Assembly: GCA_021773435.1 (NCBI GenBank)
Contig: JAJFKC010000010.1
Span: 62,001 to 126,000, forward strand
Length of the DNA stretch: 64,000 nucleotides
Direction: 5' to 3'
Source of the DNA: Porticoccaceae bacterium
GTDB lineage: Bacteria; Pseudomonadota; Gammaproteobacteria; Pseudomonadales; Porticoccaceae
Shown: positions 8,615 through 19,720 of the stretch, piece after piece
Layout of the letters: every line of letters starts with the position of its first letter
Position numbering within the stretch: the first letter of the stretch is position 1
Translations under genes and position numbers: made by a program
The notes under the pieces: model-generated
Told to the model about the DNA's origin: nothing
Databases searched by the model: none
Seen by the model: only the letters and a program-made list of their open reading frames with translations

Positions 8615-10228
8615 TTGACCGACAATAATACAAACAAGGACGAGGGTTCTGGGCCGCGCCGAGGCTTGCTCGGCTCTAGTGTCATGGTCGGCACGATGAC
8701 GATGCTATCCCGGGTGCTGGGCCTGATTCGCGATGTGGTTTTTGCCCGGGTTATTGGCGCCGATGGTTTTGCCGATGCCTTTTTTGTCGCTTTTAAAATA
8801 CCAAATTTTTTGCGACGTTTGTTTGCCGAAGGTGCGTTTTCCCAGGCCTTTGTGCCGGTTCTCGCTGAATATCGAGAAAACGGCGGTACTGCGGCGGTTA
8901 GAGAGCTGACGGATCGTGTGGCGGGTGCTCTGGGTTCAGTATTGATTTTCCTCAGCGTGCTAGCTGTCGTCGGTGCTCCAGTACTAACTGCCGTATTCGC
9001 GCCAGGATTCTGGAATGACCCAGTAAAGTTCCAGGCCGCTAGCGATATGATTCGCATCACTTTTCCCTATCTGTTGTTTATTTCTTTAACCGGGCTGGCA
9101 GCCGGTATTCTCAATAGCTTCGACCGATTTGCGGTGCCCGCATTTACTCCAGTCTGGTTGAATGTCTGTTTGATTGGTGCCGCGCTGGTGGCAGCACCAG
9201 GATTTGAACGACCAGTTTATGCTTTGGCCTGGGGGGTGCTCGCTGCGGGCATTATTCAGCTGCTGTTTCAATTGCCGTTTCTGGCAAAAATCCATCAATT
9301 ACCTCACCCTCGGCTAGATTGGCAACACAGTGGCGTTAGAAAAATTCTGAAATTGATGGCCCCGGCGATATTTGGTGTCTCGGTAAGTCAGATCAATTTG
9401 CTGTTCGACACGGTCATCGCGTCTTTCTTACCCACCGGCAGTGTCTCCTGGCTGTATTATTCTGATCGCCTGGCAGAACTACCCTTAGGGGTGTTTGGTG
9501 TAGCAGCGGCAACGGTCATATTGCCCAGCCTGTCCCGGCAACATATCGCTCGGTCTCCCGCTGAATTTAATGCCACCCTCAATTGGGCGATGGGCTTTGT
9601 GTTGTTGATCGCTGTCCCTGCGTCGGTGGCGTTGGCCATTATCGCGGAGCCTCTGCTTACTGCATTATTTTATGACGGCGTGGCATTTACCCAGCGCGAT
9701 GTAGCGATGTCAGCGTGGAGTTTACGTGCCTATGCCCTGGGTGTAATCGCATTTATGCTTATTAAAGTATTGGCACCTGGTTACTACGCTCGGCAGGATA
9801 TCCGTACCCCGGTGCGTATTGGGGTGATCGCCATGGTGGTCAATATGGTGTTGAATATTGCTTTTGTACTCCCATTGCACCACTACTTTAGCCTCGGCCA
9901 CAGCGGTTTGGCGCTAGCGACTACCGTTGCCGCATTTTTGAATGCGAGTTTGCTGTATAGGGGTTTACGCCGTAGTCAGGTGTTTAGTCCTGATCATCGC
10001 TGGCCTAAGCTATTCCGTGGTCTGGCTTTCGCCAATGTAGCGATGGCTGGGCTATTGGTTATGGGACTTCATCAGCTGCCCAGTTTATTTACACTCTCAA
10101 TTGTTGGGCGTTTGGTAATAATCATCGGTTTATGCCTGGCTGGGCTGGGTGTATATCTCGCGGTGCTGTTCCTTTTCGGTTTGCGTATTAAAGATTTTCG
10201 TCAGACTACAGCCGTACAAAAGTTATAA
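8615..10228 (+). CDS. murJ: MurJ, lipid II flippase
   Basis: A 537-residue multi-helix membrane protein of the MurJ/MviN family that moves lipid II across the inner membrane for peptidoglycan synthesis. The family N-terminus is clear (MTMLSRVLGLIRDVVFARVIG, then FADAFFVAFKIPNFLRRLFAEGAFSQAFVP). The Arg and Asp residues of the central cavity lie in these segments. The start is probably the TTG at 8615: an ATG at 8610 is out of frame and stops at once, and the next in-frame ATG (8684) would cut into the first helix. No rpsT, a common neighbour of murJ, is visible. The gene is divergent from hslV. Confidence 0.95.
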   Translation: MTDNNTNKDEGSGPRRGLLGSSVMVGTMTMLSRVLGLIRDVVFARVIGADGFADAFFVAFKIPNFLRRLFAEGAFSQAFVPVLAEYRENGGTAAVRELTDRVAGALGSVLIFLSVLAVVGAPVLTAVFAPGFWNDPVKFQAASDMIRITFPYLLFISLTGLAAGILNSFDRFAVPAFTPVWLNVCLIGAALVAAPGFERPVYALAWGVLAAGIIQLLFQLPFLAKIHQLPHPRLDWQHSGVRKILKLMAPAIFGVSVSQINLLFDTVIASFLPTGSVSWLYYSDRLAELPLGVFGVAAATVILPSLSRQHIARSPAEFNATLNWAMGFVLLIAVPASVALAIIAEPLLTALFYDGVAFTQRDVAMSAWSLRAYALGVIAFMLIKVLAPGYYARQDIRTPVRIGVIAMVVNMVLNIAFVLPLHHYFSLGHSGLALATTVAAFLNASLLYRGLRRSQVFSPDHRWPKLFRGLAFANVAMAGLLVMGLHQLPSLFTLSIVGRLVIIIGLCLAGLGVYLAVLFLFGLRIKDFRQTTAVQKL

Positions 10229-10447
10229 ATCACCGGGTGATGAGCATTTTCCAGCCGGTGGTCCGAGCCTGTTTTCGAGTTGGGGCCTAAGGTATAATTC
10301 TCAGGTTATTCTGGTGGGAAATTCCGGTTATTAGTTGTTGCTACAAGTTGTTGTCAGCGTATTGGTTTGGCTGGCCACCAAACTCGAGTTTAATCGTTGC
10401 CTTTCACTGTGACTATTTATCGTGATCTTTTATTGTGACCTTTTATC

Positions 10448-11395
10448 ATGAAGTTGCATAAGAACTTGTTTATTCGCGGTGTGCATAATTTACGTGCAGA
10501 GCATCGCGGCAGTGTGGTGACCATCGGCTCTTTCGATGGCCTGCATCTGGGCCACAGGGCGATTATTAAGCAGGTGAAGGAGAGAGCAGCACATCACACT
10601 GTGCCATCCGTGGTGATGATGTTCGAACCCCAACCCAGGGAGTTTTTCTCCGGTGAACAGGCCCCGGCTCGCTTAATGCGTATGCGGGAAAAGGCCGACG
10701 CGCTGGCTAAAATTGGGGTCGATCGGGTATTTTGCGTGCGCTTTAACCGTGCGCTATGCGATCTGTCGGCTCAGGAGTTTGTCGATACCCTGCTAGTTGA
10801 AGGCCTGGGCGTAAAATGCCTCGTGATCGGTGATGATTTTCGTTTTGGCTGCGATCGCAAAGGTGATTTCGCCATGTTGGCTGAGCAGGGTGAGCGTCAT
10901 GATTTTGAAGTGGTCGATACCCATACGGTGAGCATTGATGGGCAGCGGGTGAGTAGCACGCGTATTCGACAGTCGCTCGAAGCTGGAGATTTTGCCGGTG
11001 CAGAACGCCTGCTTGGTGAGCCATTCCAGATCAGCGGCAAAGTGGTGTACGGGCAACAGTTGGGTAGCCAGTTGGGCATTCCCACCGCCAACGTGAATTT
11101 AAATCGTTATCGAGCGCCCCTACGCGGCGTGTTCGCGGTTGAGGTGCTACTCGATGGCAAACGCATAAAAGGCGTGGCCAACGTTGGTGTTCGGCCGACC
11201 GTGGGCGATCTTATTAAACCGGTGCTGGAAGTGCATATGCTAGGTTGGCACGACGATATTTATGGGCAACGTATTGCAGTGGAATTTAAATGCAAACTCC
11301 GTGAGGAGCACAAGTTTACCAACCTTGATGATTTGGTGAAGAGTATTCGCAAAGATATAGTCGATGCTCAGCGCTATTTTGGTCAGCAAGGCTAG
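10448..11395 (+). CDS. ribF: RibF, bifunctional riboflavin kinase / FAD synthetase
   Basis: A 315-residue cytoplasmic enzyme that phosphorylates riboflavin to FMN and adenylylates FMN to FAD. The N-terminal nucleotidyltransferase domain has TIGSFDGLHLGHRAII and the GDDFRFGCDRKGDF segment. The C-terminal flavokinase domain has GQQLGSQLGIPTANVNL and GVANVGVRPTVG. It sits between murJ and ileS, the usual gammaproteobacterial order. The 219 bp upstream contain no gene I can support. Confidence 0.97.
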   Translation: MKLHKNLFIRGVHNLRAEHRGSVVTIGSFDGLHLGHRAIIKQVKERAAHHTVPSVVMMFEPQPREFFSGEQAPARLMRMREKADALAKIGVDRVFCVRFNRALCDLSAQEFVDTLLVEGLGVKCLVIGDDFRFGCDRKGDFAMLAEQGERHDFEVVDTHTVSIDGQRVSSTRIRQSLEAGDFAGAERLLGEPFQISGKVVYGQQLGSQLGIPTANVNLNRYRAPLRGVFAVEVLLDGKRIKGVANVGVRPTVGDLIKPVLEVHMLGWHDDIYGQRIAVEFKCKLREEHKFTNLDDLVKSIRKDIVDAQRYFGQQG

Positions 11396-11511
11396 GTGCT
11401 GTATGAGTTGCTTGGCGCTCCAGTTATAAAATTTAAGCGATAAAACTAAACCGACTCCTTATTAACTTAATGGTCTTAACGATAACAATCTGTGATTAAT
11501 ATAAGCGACTC

Positions 11512-14373
11512 ATGACCGAATCAAAAAAACCAGACGCCACTAACCTGGACTATAAGGCGACCCTAAATCTGCCCAAAACCTCATTTCCCATGAAAGCTAA
11601 TTTGGCTCAGCGGGAACCCGGCATACTTAAAGACTGGCAGAAGAATGATTTATACGGAGCTATTCGCAAAGCGCGTGAGGGACGGGAAAAGTTTGTTCTT
11701 CACGATGGTCCGCCCTATGCCAACGGCGATATTCACATTGGCCATGCGGTTAACAAAGTGCTCAAAGACATCATTGTCAAAGCGCGAACTCTGGATGGCT
11801 ACGACGCCCCTTATGTGCCGGGCTGGGATTGTCACGGTTTACCCATTGAGCATCAGGTCGAAAAAAAGCATGGTAAAGCCGGAGCAAAAATTGATCACAA
11901 AACCTTCCGGCAAAAATGCCGAGAATACGCTTTGCGTCAGGTTGATGGTCAAAGAAAGGATTTTATCCGCCTCGGTATTTTTGGCGAATGGGAAAACCCT
12001 TATCTGAGTATCGACTATAAATACGAAGCCGATATTATTCGTTCCCTGGGCAAAATTATCGCCAACGGCCATCTGGTTAAGGGCTATAAACCGGTGTACT
12101 GGAGTGTGGTTGGGGCCTCGGCTCTAGCTGAGGCGGAAGTGGAATACCAGGATAAAGAGTCGTTCTCCATTGACGTGAGTTTCTCGGTAGTTGACGAGGA
12201 TTCGTTTGCGAAAGCGATTGGTGGTTCTGGCGGTGCTGACCTTGGCGGTGCAGGAGATATCGCGGTGGTTATCTGGACCACAACACCCTGGACGCTGCCC
12301 TCTAACCAGGCAGTCTCTCTCCATCCGGATATCGAATACAAAGTCGTGCAATGCCTGCAGGCGGGGCGCCAACAGCGCTTTGTCATCGCTAGTGAGCTGG
12401 TTGAGTCAGCTCTGGCGCGTTGGGGCATTGAAGATTATTCCACTGTGGGAAGTTGCACCGGTGCTCAGTTAGAAGGCCAGTTACTGCAGCATCCATTTTA
12501 TGGCCGGCAGGTGCCCGTGGTGATCGGTGATCATGTCACCACGGAAACTGGTACCGGTGCGGTGCATACGGCTCCCGATCACGGCGTTGAGGATTTTGTG
12601 GTATCCAGCAAATATGATATTGGTACTTTGAACTATATCGACGACCACGGGGTGTTTCGGAGCAATGTCGAGATATTTGCCGGGGATCATGTCTATAAGG
12701 TCGATGAAAAAATTGTTGAATTGTTGCGAGAGCGAGGACACCTTCTAGCAGACAGCAAAATCACCCATAGCTACGCCCATTGCTGGCGAACCAAAACGCC
12801 GTTGATTTACCGTGCCACACCGCAATGGTTTGTCAGTATGTCGGCGAATAACCTGCTCAAAGACGCCAAGGCGGCGGTACGGGATGTGCAGTGGTTCCCC
12901 GATTGGGGGCAGGCGCGTATGGAGTCGATGTTGGATAACAGCCCCGACTGGTGTGTGTCGCGGCAACGCACCTGGGGTGTGCCGATCACCTTGTTTGTCG
13001 ATAACGTCTCGGGAGAGTTGCATCCCGATACCAACCGCCTGATCGAAGAGGTCGCATTACGTGTCGAGCGTGATGGTATGGATGCCTGGTCTGAGCTGGA
13101 TGCAAAAGATTTGCTCGGTGACGATGCTGGTCGATACAGCAAAACTACCGACACACTGGATGTCTGGTTCGATTCTGGAGTCAGTCATGAGGCGGTACTG
13201 CGCCGTCGTGATTCGCTAACTTATCCGGCAGACCTTTATCTGGAAGGTTCCGACCAACACCGGGGCTGGTTTCAGTCTTCCCTCAAGACCGCCATCGCCA
13301 TGAATGGCGGCGCGCCATACAAGGCAGTGTTGACCCACGGTTTTACCGTTGATGCCGACGGCCGCAAGATGTCCAAATCGCTGGGCAATGTGGTCGCGCC
13401 GCAAAAAGTGATCAACGAGCTGGGCGCGGATGTGTTGCGACTCTGGGTGGCGTCGACGGACTTTAGCGGTGAAATGACCGTGTCAGACGAAATTTTGCGT
13501 CGCACAGCTGATTCTTATCGACGTATCCGCAATACCGTGCGATTTTTACTCGCTAACCTCGATGGCTTTGAACCGACCGAGCACCTGGTGCCTACTGAGA
13601 AAATGCTGTCTCTGGATCGTTGGATACTGACGCGGACGGGACAGCTGGAAAGTGAAATCACCACCGCCTATCAAGCTTATAATTTCCACCATATCTATCA
13701 AACTTTGCACAATTTCTGTGCAGGAGATCTGGGCGGTTTTTATCTGGATATTATCAAAGACCGACAGTATACCTGTCAGGCCGACAGCCTCGGTAGACGC
13801 TCCGCACAAACTGCCCTGTTTCATATCGCCGAAGCATTGGTGCGCTGGATCGCTCCGATTCTAAGTTTTACTGCTGAAGAAGTGTGGGCGGCCATGCCGG
13901 GGCAGCGCAGTGATTCAGTGCATGTTGCTGAGTGGTATGCTCTGCCAGCCGACAGTGGCGACGATGCCATCAGCCGCAATGATTGGCAGACTGTTTTATT
14001 AGTCAAAGAAGCGGTAAATAAAGCACTGGAAGATGCCCGCCGCAACGATCGGATCAAAGGTGCGCTGGATGCTGATATCACTTTGTATGCAACGCCTGAG
14101 ATTGCCGAGGTGCTGGGCAAGATGGAGGATGAATTACGTTTTGTGACCATTACCTCATCGGCCGAAGTGGTGGCTCTGACTGAGGATGACTCGCGGGGTG
14201 TCGATACCGGTATGTCGGGTTTGCGTATTTCTATCAGTTTGTCGGCGGCCGCCAAGTGTGTCCGTTGCTGGCATCATCGTGATGATGTAGGTAGCAGTGC
14301 CGAGCATCCAGAGTTGTGTGGCCGCTGTATTATCAATGTCGCGGGCGACGGCGAACTGCGTCGTTTTGCTTAA
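11512..14373 (+). CDS. ileS: Isoleucyl-tRNA synthetase
   Basis: A 953-residue class I aminoacyl-tRNA synthetase that charges tRNA-Ile and edits misactivated valine. The HIGH signature is in [19 protein letters not shown] and the KMSKS loop in [15 protein letters not shown]. The CP1 editing domain contains [13 protein letters not shown] and [12 protein letters not shown]. The C-terminal zinc finger has two Cys pairs (CVRCWHH and CGRC), which marks the bacterial type sensitive to mupirocin-like inhibitors. Length is normal. lspA follows immediately, its likely GTG start lying 16 bp after the ileS stop. Confidence 0.98.
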   Translation: MTESKKPDATNLDYKATLNLPKTSFPMKANLAQREPGILKDWQKNDLYGAIRKAREGREKFVLHDGPPYANGDIHIGHAVNKVLKDIIVKARTLDGYDAPYVPGWDCHGLPIEHQVEKKHGKAGAKIDHKTFRQKCREYALRQVDGQRKDFIRLGIFGEWENPYLSIDYKYEADIIRSLGKIIANGHLVKGYKPVYWSVVGASALAEAEVEYQDKESFSIDVSFSVVDEDSFAKAIGGSGGADLGGAGDIAVVIWTTTPWTLPSNQAVSLHPDIEYKVVQCLQAGRQQRFVIASELVESALARWGIEDYSTVGSCTGAQLEGQLLQHPFYGRQVPVVIGDHVTTETGTGAVHTAPDHGVEDFVVSSKYDIGTLNYIDDHGVFRSNVEIFAGDHVYKVDEKIVELLRERGHLLADSKITHSYAHCWRTKTPLIYRATPQWFVSMSANNLLKDAKAAVRDVQWFPDWGQARMESMLDNSPDWCVSRQRTWGVPITLFVDNVSGELHPDTNRLIEEVALRVERDGMDAWSELDAKDLLGDDAGRYSKTTDTLDVWFDSGVSHEAVLRRRDSLTYPADLYLEGSDQHRGWFQSSLKTAIAMNGGAPYKAVLTHGFTVDADGRKMSKSLGNVVAPQKVINELGADVLRLWVASTDFSGEMTVSDEILRRTADSYRRIRNTVRFLLANLDGFEPTEHLVPTEKMLSLDRWILTRTGQLESEITTAYQAYNFHHIYQTLHNFCAGDLGGFYLDIIKDRQYTCQADSLGRRSAQTALFHIAEALVRWIAPILSFTAEEVWAAMPGQRSDSVHVAEWYALPADSGDDAISRNDWQTVLLVKEAVNKALEDARRNDRIKGALDADITLYATPEIAEVLGKMEDELRFVTITSSAEVVALTEDDSRGVDTGMSGLRISISLSAAAKCVRCWHHRDDVGSSAEHPELCGRCIINVAGDGELRRFA

Positions 14374-14389
14374 TCACGCCTCTTCAGTT

Positions 14390-14926
14390 GTGCAAGTATC
14401 CTCACTGAGGAAGACAGCACCCTGGTATTGTCTGGCCATTGTGTTAGCTGTTATTGATCAATACTCAAAAACCCTTGCAGTAGAGGCGCTTGCCTATGGT
14501 GAGCAGCTATTTGTCACAAAATATTTTAACTGGACCTTACTCCACAACACCGGTGCAGCCTTTAGTTTTTTAAGCGATGCAGGTGGCTGGCAAAATGGTT
14601 TCTTTTGTACTATCGCGACAGCGGTGAGTGGCTATATTATTTATTGGTTGTACCAAACGCCAGGCTCCGCTCGTTGGCAGGCATTGGCCCTGTCATTGAT
14701 GTTGAGTGGCGCGCTGGGCAATCTATATGATCGATTAACACGGGGTTATGTGATTGACTTTATCCAGGTTCATTACCAGCAATATTATTGGCCGGCTTTT
14801 AATGTGGCTGATTCGGCTATTTGTGTGGGCGCGGGAATCTTGATTGCAACTTCGCTATTTTCAAAGCCTACGAACGTTGATGGCAATGATGGTGTGAAAT
14901 CGAATGACCCGGTGAAGAAAGACTAA
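14390..14926 (+). CDS. lspA: LspA, signal peptidase II
   Basis: An inner-membrane aspartic protease that cuts the signal peptide of prolipoproteins before the modified Cys. The open frame extends back inside ileS. I choose the GTG at 14390, giving 178 residues and a typical N-terminus (MQVSSLRKTAPWYCLAIVLAVIDQ); a TTG at 14366 is the alternative. The catalytic aspartates are in GNLYDRLTRGYVIDFI and FNVADSAI, and LLHNTGAAFSFL is the conserved first signature. About four transmembrane helices are visible. It sits in the conserved ileS-lspA-fkpB-ispH cluster. Confidence 0.95.
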   Translation: MQVSSLRKTAPWYCLAIVLAVIDQYSKTLAVEALAYGEQLFVTKYFNWTLLHNTGAAFSFLSDAGGWQNGFFCTIATAVSGYIIYWLYQTPGSARWQALALSLMLSGALGNLYDRLTRGYVIDFIQVHYQQYYWPAFNVADSAICVGAGILIATSLFSKPTNVDGNDGVKSNDPVKKD

Positions 14927-14974
14927 TGGTGCCGGGACTCTGTGATAAGCATAGTTGTCAGCACGGCGGTTAGT

Positions 14975-15469
14975 ATGGCTACTAATTTGACAAATAGCCC
15001 AATTACAAAACAGAGTACCGTAACCCTGCATTTTTCGCTGGCTCTGGAAGATGGCGCCATTATTGATTCAAACTTTGACAAAACTCCGGCCACGTTCGCC
15101 ATGGGCGATGGCAGCCTGTTGCCTGGTTTTGAAGAGGTATTGATTGACCTCCGCGTTGATCAGCGACGAGATTTTCTGATTAATCCTGAGCAAGGCTTTG
15201 GTCAACACAATCCGTCAAATATTCAGACCTTGAAACGAAAAGAGTTCGCCGATGATATGGCGCTGAGTGTCGGTTTGGTGGTGTCGTTTGCCGATGCAGC
15301 GCGGGGTGAGCGACCCGGCGTCATTGCTGCGATTAATGATGATGAGATTATTGTGGACTTTAATCATCCTCTAGCCGGTAAGTCGATTATCTTTGATGTG
15401 CAAATCCTTGATGTTAAAGCTAGTGATGTTGAGGTTGACGCAGAAGGTCCGAGTCGGGTGCCGCTTTAA
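14975..15469 (+). CDS. fkpB: FkpB/SlpA, FKBP-type peptidyl-prolyl isomerase
   Basis: An SlpA-type FKBP with an inserted chaperone flap, which speeds prolyl bond isomerisation. The landmarks are [53 protein letters not shown] and the closing [20 protein letters not shown] prefer the ATG at 14975 (164 residues) to the GTG at 14942, because family members have little sequence before the first strand. Its stop TAA overlaps the ispH ATG by one base, so the two genes are coupled. Confidence 0.93.
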   Translation: MATNLTNSPITKQSTVTLHFSLALEDGAIIDSNFDKTPATFAMGDGSLLPGFEEVLIDLRVDQRRDFLINPEQGFGQHNPSNIQTLKRKEFADDMALSVGLVVSFADAARGERPGVIAAINDDEIIVDFNHPLAGKSIIFDVQILDVKASDVEVDAEGPSRVPL

Positions 15470-16407
15470 TGAAAATACAACTGGCCAAGCCCCGGGGCTT
15501 CTGTGCCGGTGTTGATAGGGCTATTGATATCGTTAATCGGGCGCTGGAATTGTTTGGCGCGCCGATCTACGTGCGCCATGAGGTTGTGCACAACAAATTT
15601 GTTGTCGATGACCTGCGCGATAGAGGCGCGATTTTCGTCGATGAATTAAGTGAAATTCCCGATGGTATGGTGGTGATTTTTAGCGCTCATGGCGTTGCCC
15701 AGACGGTGCGAGCCGAGGCAAAAAACCGCCAGCTAAAGGTTTTCGATGCGACCTGCCCACTGGTGACCAAGGTACACCTTGAAGTGGAAAAGTTCGCTCG
15801 TAGCGGCATCGAGTGTGTGTTGGTTGGTCACAGTGGACATCCCGAGGTGGAGGGCACCATGGGCCAGTATGATCGCAGCCACGGGGGTGAGATTTATCTG
15901 GTGGAAAACGTTGCAGATGTCGAAAATTTGCACATTAAAAACCCACGGAAAATCGGCTATGTGACCCAAACGACCTTGTCGATGGATGATACGGAAGAAA
16001 TCACCGAGAGCCTGCGCAAGCGTTTTCCGACTATTGAAGGGCCCCGTAAAGACGACATCTGCTACGCCACACAAAACCGTCAGGATGCGGTAAAACAACT
16101 GGCGCTGGAATGTGATGTGGTATTGGTGGTGGGTTCGCCCAACAGCTCCAACTCTAACAGGCTGCGGGAATTGGCAGCGCGTTGTGGTGCCAATGCTTAT
16201 TTAATCGATACCTACGCAGATGTGCAATTGGACTGGCTCAGTAAACAGTCAATTATCGGCGTCACGGCAGGGGCTTCCGCGCCCGATATTCTAGTGTCGG
16301 AGCTGATTGATTATCTGGTTGCTGAAGGCGCTGACCTGGTCAATGAGTTAGATGGTGTCACTGAAAATATTCGGTTTTCTTTACCTTCAGAATTAAGAGC
16401 CAATTAA
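15469..16407 (+). CDS. ispH: IspH, 4-hydroxy-3-methylbut-2-enyl diphosphate reductase
   Basis: A 312-residue iron-sulfur enzyme of the last step of the MEP isoprenoid pathway, reducing HMBPP to IPP and DMAPP. The three cluster cysteines are in [24 protein letters not shown] and [13 protein letters not shown]. The catalytic region TTLSMDDT and the SSNSNRL phosphate-binding segment are present. It is the last gene of the murJ-to-ispH run and overlaps the mnmC 3' end by four bases in convergent orientation, leaving no room for a separate terminator. Confidence 0.98.
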   Translation: MKIQLAKPRGFCAGVDRAIDIVNRALELFGAPIYVRHEVVHNKFVVDDLRDRGAIFVDELSEIPDGMVVIFSAHGVAQTVRAEAKNRQLKVFDATCPLVTKVHLEVEKFARSGIECVLVGHSGHPEVEGTMGQYDRSHGGEIYLVENVADVENLHIKNPRKIGYVTQTTLSMDDTEEITESLRKRFPTIEGPRKDDICYATQNRQDAVKQLALECDVVLVVGSPNSSNSNRLRELAARCGANAYLIDTYADVQLDWLSKQSIIGVTAGASAPDILVSELIDYLVAEGADLVNELDGVTENIRFSLPSELRAN

Positions 16408-18659
16408 ACCTGCTTGCGCTTCAGATCTCGAATAATAAAGCGACCTGGATGCAGGGCAATCTGTAAATCTCGAGGTAACGCGGGTGGCTCGTTATTCATT
16501 ATTCCTGCTAATAACTCAGCGGCCAGTGGCGCGTAGGTAAAACCCCGTGAGCCAAGTCCACAATGGATATACAAACCTGGCCAGTAGCTGCCAGACTGCG
16601 GGATGTTGGCGCGGGCGTCGTCACGCAGAGCAGCAAAGTCGTCGAGGAAGTCATCGAAAACTGGGGCTGGGCCAACAATAGGCAGATAGTCTGGCGTGGC
16701 GCAACGAAGGCTGGCTCTGCCTGATAACTGAGCAGGTTCGGGATTATTGAGCAGGGTAGGCAAAGCCGGGTCAGTATCTGCCAGGGTATTAAGGTTGAGC
16801 TGGTGATCGCTATCGCGTAACTGTTCGGTGTTGGTATCCAGGTTATAAGTGGCGCCAAGCGTATGAGTGGATTCATCGCCAGGTGCAATGTAGCCGGCAC
16901 CACAAATAACACTTCTTAAGGCCGCGCTTTTCTGGCTTGTTGGGGCAATGGAAATTTGGCCGCGGATGGTTTTAAGCGGCAGGTGACTGGCTATTTCAAA
17001 ATTACTAGTTCGGTGACTAGTTGCTAGCACGACTGTTTTTGCTGAATAGGTAGTGGTGTTACAAGCGACTGAACTATGATCACTTGTTTGTGCTTTAAGA
17101 GACCAACGGTTGCTCTGCGAATTCCAGTTCACTGCTTTGATCTCAGCATATTCAACCTGAATATTAGGGTGCCCGGCTAAGTGCTCGCAAATTTGTCGTG
17201 GCTTAATCCAGCCCAGAGTTGGAAAATACAGCGCTAGCTCCGCGTTAAGCGCCACACCACTGACTGCACGCAGCTGTTTGTTGTCAAGGAGGGACACAAA
17301 TTCTTCACAACCACGGAAATTATCAGCAATGTTTGCGAACGTTTTGTGGTTAGTGCTTTGCTCCGGCAGTACCAAAACACCGCAACGCTGGCCGACAGAA
17401 TGCCGATCAAAACTATCCCCCGGAGACGAGTCGCGAGCTGACCAGTAAGGCTCATAAAACCGCGCTGCATAAAGCAGAGCGCTCAGGTTGAAGCGGCTAA
17501 GCGGTGATGCCCAGGGGGATAGCCGCGGGTAAATAATGCCCTGAGGGTTTCCTGACGCGCCATCAGCCAGGGCCCCAGCACTTTCATATATGGTCACTTG
17601 CCAGCCTCTCTGGGCCAACGCATGGGCGGTAGTGCATCCAGCGATGCCGCCACCAATAATGGCGACCTCTTTGAGTGGAGATGGTTGCTCGGTTTGCCGG
17701 TCAGTTGTAGGGTGGCGGTGGTCGCCAGATATGGCTTCTACTGTTTGTAAAGCATCAATATGCCAGGGTGGTGGAAATTCAGCATTACCTTTCTGTGCGA
17801 CGATCTCGGTGGGTGTGGCACTGTCAGGCAGGTTTGTAGCCCGAAATTCGCCGATCAGCATGTTCCGTTTGTTGCCAAAACCAGGAACTTTACCAACTGC
17901 GAAGCCCGCACTTTGTAAGCCCCTCCGGACCATGCCGGCAGCGGTAAAGGTGCTGAACGTCGTGCCCTCACCGCTTAGGCAGGCCATTGATTGAAACACC
18001 TCCTGGGTCCACATATCAGGATTTTTTGCCGGTGCGAAGCCATCGAGAAACCAGGCGTTGGCGGTGAACAGATTATGGTTGTTGAATCGGGGGTGATCGC
18101 TGCCACGCAACTGCTGTAAGGCTCTTTCAACATCTTCAAATATCAGTGTCAGCGTAATACGGCGCCGATTGTTTTCACCCATTAGGTAAATTTTGTGGAA
18201 GCCTGGGGTGGGTGGCGGGTAGGTCGCTAGTAATTGTTTCCCCAGGGTAGAAAACTGGGGCCAGACCTTTAAAGCCCTGCTTAAATCTTGTCGAGAGAGA
18301 GGGGATTTCTCGACTGAAGTGAAGTGCAGTGTGCCGCAGTCAGGCCCTCGTTCAAGCCACAGCTGTGCGGCTGCGAGAAAGTTTAAGCCAGTACCAAAAC
18401 CGGTTTCGACAATCGTAAAGCTGGCTTTCTCGTCCAGTAAATCCCAGCGCGTACTCAGCTGATTGGCGTTAAGAAACACGTATCGAGTTTCGTTAAGTGC
18501 GCTGTCTGGGTGGTCGGCCAAATCGTCAGTAAAAGGAGAGCTTCCAGAAAAATAAATATCTGAGAATTCGGTGGAGTGGGGCACCTCGCCGTGCCAGCTT
18601 ATGTTCGCTGTTTTGACGGCGGTTAATTTGCCTTGTTGGCCGCTATGTTTTTGGCGCAA
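16404..18659 (-). CDS. mnmC: MnmC, bifunctional tRNA mnm5s2U-modification enzyme
   Basis: A 751-residue fusion that finishes the mnm5 modification at wobble U34. The N-terminal methyltransferase domain (DUF752-like) has [12 protein letters not shown] and [20 protein letters not shown], plus the [15 protein letters not shown] segment. The C-terminal FAD domain starts at [21 protein letters not shown] and oxidatively removes the carboxymethyl group. It continues to [20 protein letters not shown]. Both halves appear complete. The first 20 residues are poorly conserved, so the start is slightly uncertain. The gene ends inside the 3' end of ispH. Confidence 0.95.
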   Translation of the reverse strand: MRQKHSGQQGKLTAVKTANISWHGEVPHSTEFSDIYFSGSSPFTDDLADHPDSALNETRYVFLNANQLSTRWDLLDEKASFTIVETGFGTGLNFLAAAQLWLERGPDCGTLHFTSVEKSPLSRQDLSRALKVWPQFSTLGKQLLATYPPPTPGFHKIYLMGENNRRRITLTLIFEDVERALQQLRGSDHPRFNNHNLFTANAWFLDGFAPAKNPDMWTQEVFQSMACLSGEGTTFSTFTAAGMVRRGLQSAGFAVGKVPGFGNKRNMLIGEFRATNLPDSATPTEIVAQKGNAEFPPPWHIDALQTVEAISGDHRHPTTDRQTEQPSPLKEVAIIGGGIAGCTTAHALAQRGWQVTIYESAGALADGASGNPQGIIYPRLSPWASPLSRFNLSALLYAARFYEPYWSARDSSPGDSFDRHSVGQRCGVLVLPEQSTNHKTFANIADNFRGCEEFVSLLDNKQLRAVSGVALNAELALYFPTLGWIKPRQICEHLAGHPNIQVEYAEIKAVNWNSQSNRWSLKAQTSDHSSVACNTTTYSAKTVVLATSHRTSNFEIASHLPLKTIRGQISIAPTSQKSAALRSVICGAGYIAPGDESTHTLGATYNLDTNTEQLRDSDHQLNLNTLADTDPALPTLLNNPEPAQLSGRASLRCATPDYLPIVGPAPVFDDFLDDFAALRDDARANIPQSGSYWPGLYIHCGLGSRGFTYAPLAAELLAGIMNNEPPALPRDLQIALHPGRFIIRDLKRKQV

Positions 18660-18674
18660 AGCTAATCTCCGGGC

Positions 18675-19550
18675 TTATGTGTCGCGATGGCTTAGCAGCA
18701 GTTCAATAAAAGCTCGGGCGGCATTGGAGAGGGTTTTGTCTCGATGGTGGATAAGCCCTAGTTGACGCTCTATTTCAAGTCCTTTGCAGTTGAGCGCACA
18801 CAGTGATTGATCAAGCATTGTCGCGGGTAACATACTCCAGCCCAGGCCGACGGAGACCATCATTTTGATGGTTTCGAGGTAATTGGTCGCCATGCTTGCG
18901 TCAAGTTGTTCCCCGCGATCAAGAAAAAATTTCTTGATCATCCTGCCCGTGTAGGTGTTCAGCCCAGGCAGGATGGCCGGGTACACGGACAGCTCGCTGA
19001 TGTTCAGATTATTGATTTGCGTGAGTCGATGATCCGGAGCTGAGATCAGGCACAGAGGGTCTCGCCAAACGGGTGTGGCAAGAATTTTTGGGTGATCGTC
19101 CGGCGCCAACGTGATCACCGCTAACTCAAACTGACCTTGCCGCACGGCTTCGTAAGCGACCTCCGAATCCATAAAATCGATATCTAGTGTGACCTCGCCA
19201 TGTTCATTGTTAAAGGCTTTGAGCACTGGCGGCAATCTATGTAGACCAATATGGTGACTGATGGCCAGGCCTAGTTTGCCGGACACAGCGCCCGATAAGT
19301 CGCGGATATGTTGTCGGGTATTGAGCAATTCCTGGAGCAGGTTTTTCGCCCGCGGCAAGAGCGCGTCTCCCGCCTCGGTGAGATTGACGTTGCGGCCGAT
19401 ACGGTCAAAAAGTCGACAGTCGAGCTGCTCTTCTAGCAGGGCGATACGTTTACTGATAGCCGGCTGGGTCAGGTGGATAGATTCGGCTGCTCTAGAGAAT
19501 GAACCGGTTTCGACCACGGCGATGAAAGCTTCTAATAATTGGGTATCCAT
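18675..19550 (-). CDS. LysR-family regulator divergent from leuCDB
   Basis: A 291-residue LysR-type transcription factor. The N-terminal winged helix-turn-helix is canonical (MDTQLLEAFIAVVETGSFSR, then AESIHLTQPAISKRIALLEEQL), followed by the effector-binding domain. It is transcribed away from leuC, and a LysR regulator holds this position in Pseudomonas too. The likely target is therefore leuCDB and its own gene. An ATTC-N7-GAAT palindrome lies 13 bp before its ATG. The effector cannot be read from the sequence. The mnmC gene follows 15 bp downstream on the same strand. Confidence 0.93.
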   Translation of the reverse strand: MDTQLLEAFIAVVETGSFSRAAESIHLTQPAISKRIALLEEQLDCRLFDRIGRNVNLTEAGDALLPRAKNLLQELLNTRQHIRDLSGAVSGKLGLAISHHIGLHRLPPVLKAFNNEHGEVTLDIDFMDSEVAYEAVRQGQFELAVITLAPDDHPKILATPVWRDPLCLISAPDHRLTQINNLNISELSVYPAILPGLNTYTGRMIKKFFLDRGEQLDASMATNYLETIKMMVSVGLGWSMLPATMLDQSLCALNCKGLEIERQLGLIHHRDKTLSNAARAFIELLLSHRDT

Positions 19551-19563
19551 GTTGGTATTTTAC

Positions 19564-19578
19564 ATTCTAATCTGGAAT
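19564..19578. promoter_or_regulatory. LysR-type box (ATTC-N7-GAAT) between lysR and leuC
   Basis: The perfect interrupted palindrome ATTC-TAATCTG-GAAT has the T-N11-A geometry of LysR recognition sites. It lies just upstream of the regulator's ATG in the divergent region, where autorepression and leuC activation would be expected. A second palindrome, ACAGT-AA-ACTGT, lies at 19620-19631 and overlaps a possible leuC -10 element. Confidence 0.45.
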
Positions 19579-19600
19579 CCAAACAATAAAAAATATGAAT

Positions 19601-19629
19601 TTGTTTTATCTAAAACCCAACAGTAAACT
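19601..19629 (+). promoter_or_regulatory. Possible sigma-70 promoter for leuCDB
   Basis: TTGTTT at 19601-19606 and TAAACT at 19624-19629 are separated by 17 bases, ending 91 bp before the preferred leuC start. The -10 matches the consensus at four of six positions and the -35 at three. The -10 overlaps the ACAGT-AA-ACTGT palindrome at 19620-19631, a plausible operator arrangement. The evidence is weak. Confidence 0.3.
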
Positions 19630-19720
19630 GTATTTCCTAAGACAGATTGTTTTCCTGTATGAATGAACACCAAAGGCAGTTTGCTGGTTTTTTAATAACG
19701 CAATGAATGAGGGTAGCGAT

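Noticed and set aside
10149-10334. 61-codon frame spanning the murJ end and the gap before ribF
   Set aside because: Starts inside murJ in another frame and has no recognisable features; the 219-bp gap seems non-coding.
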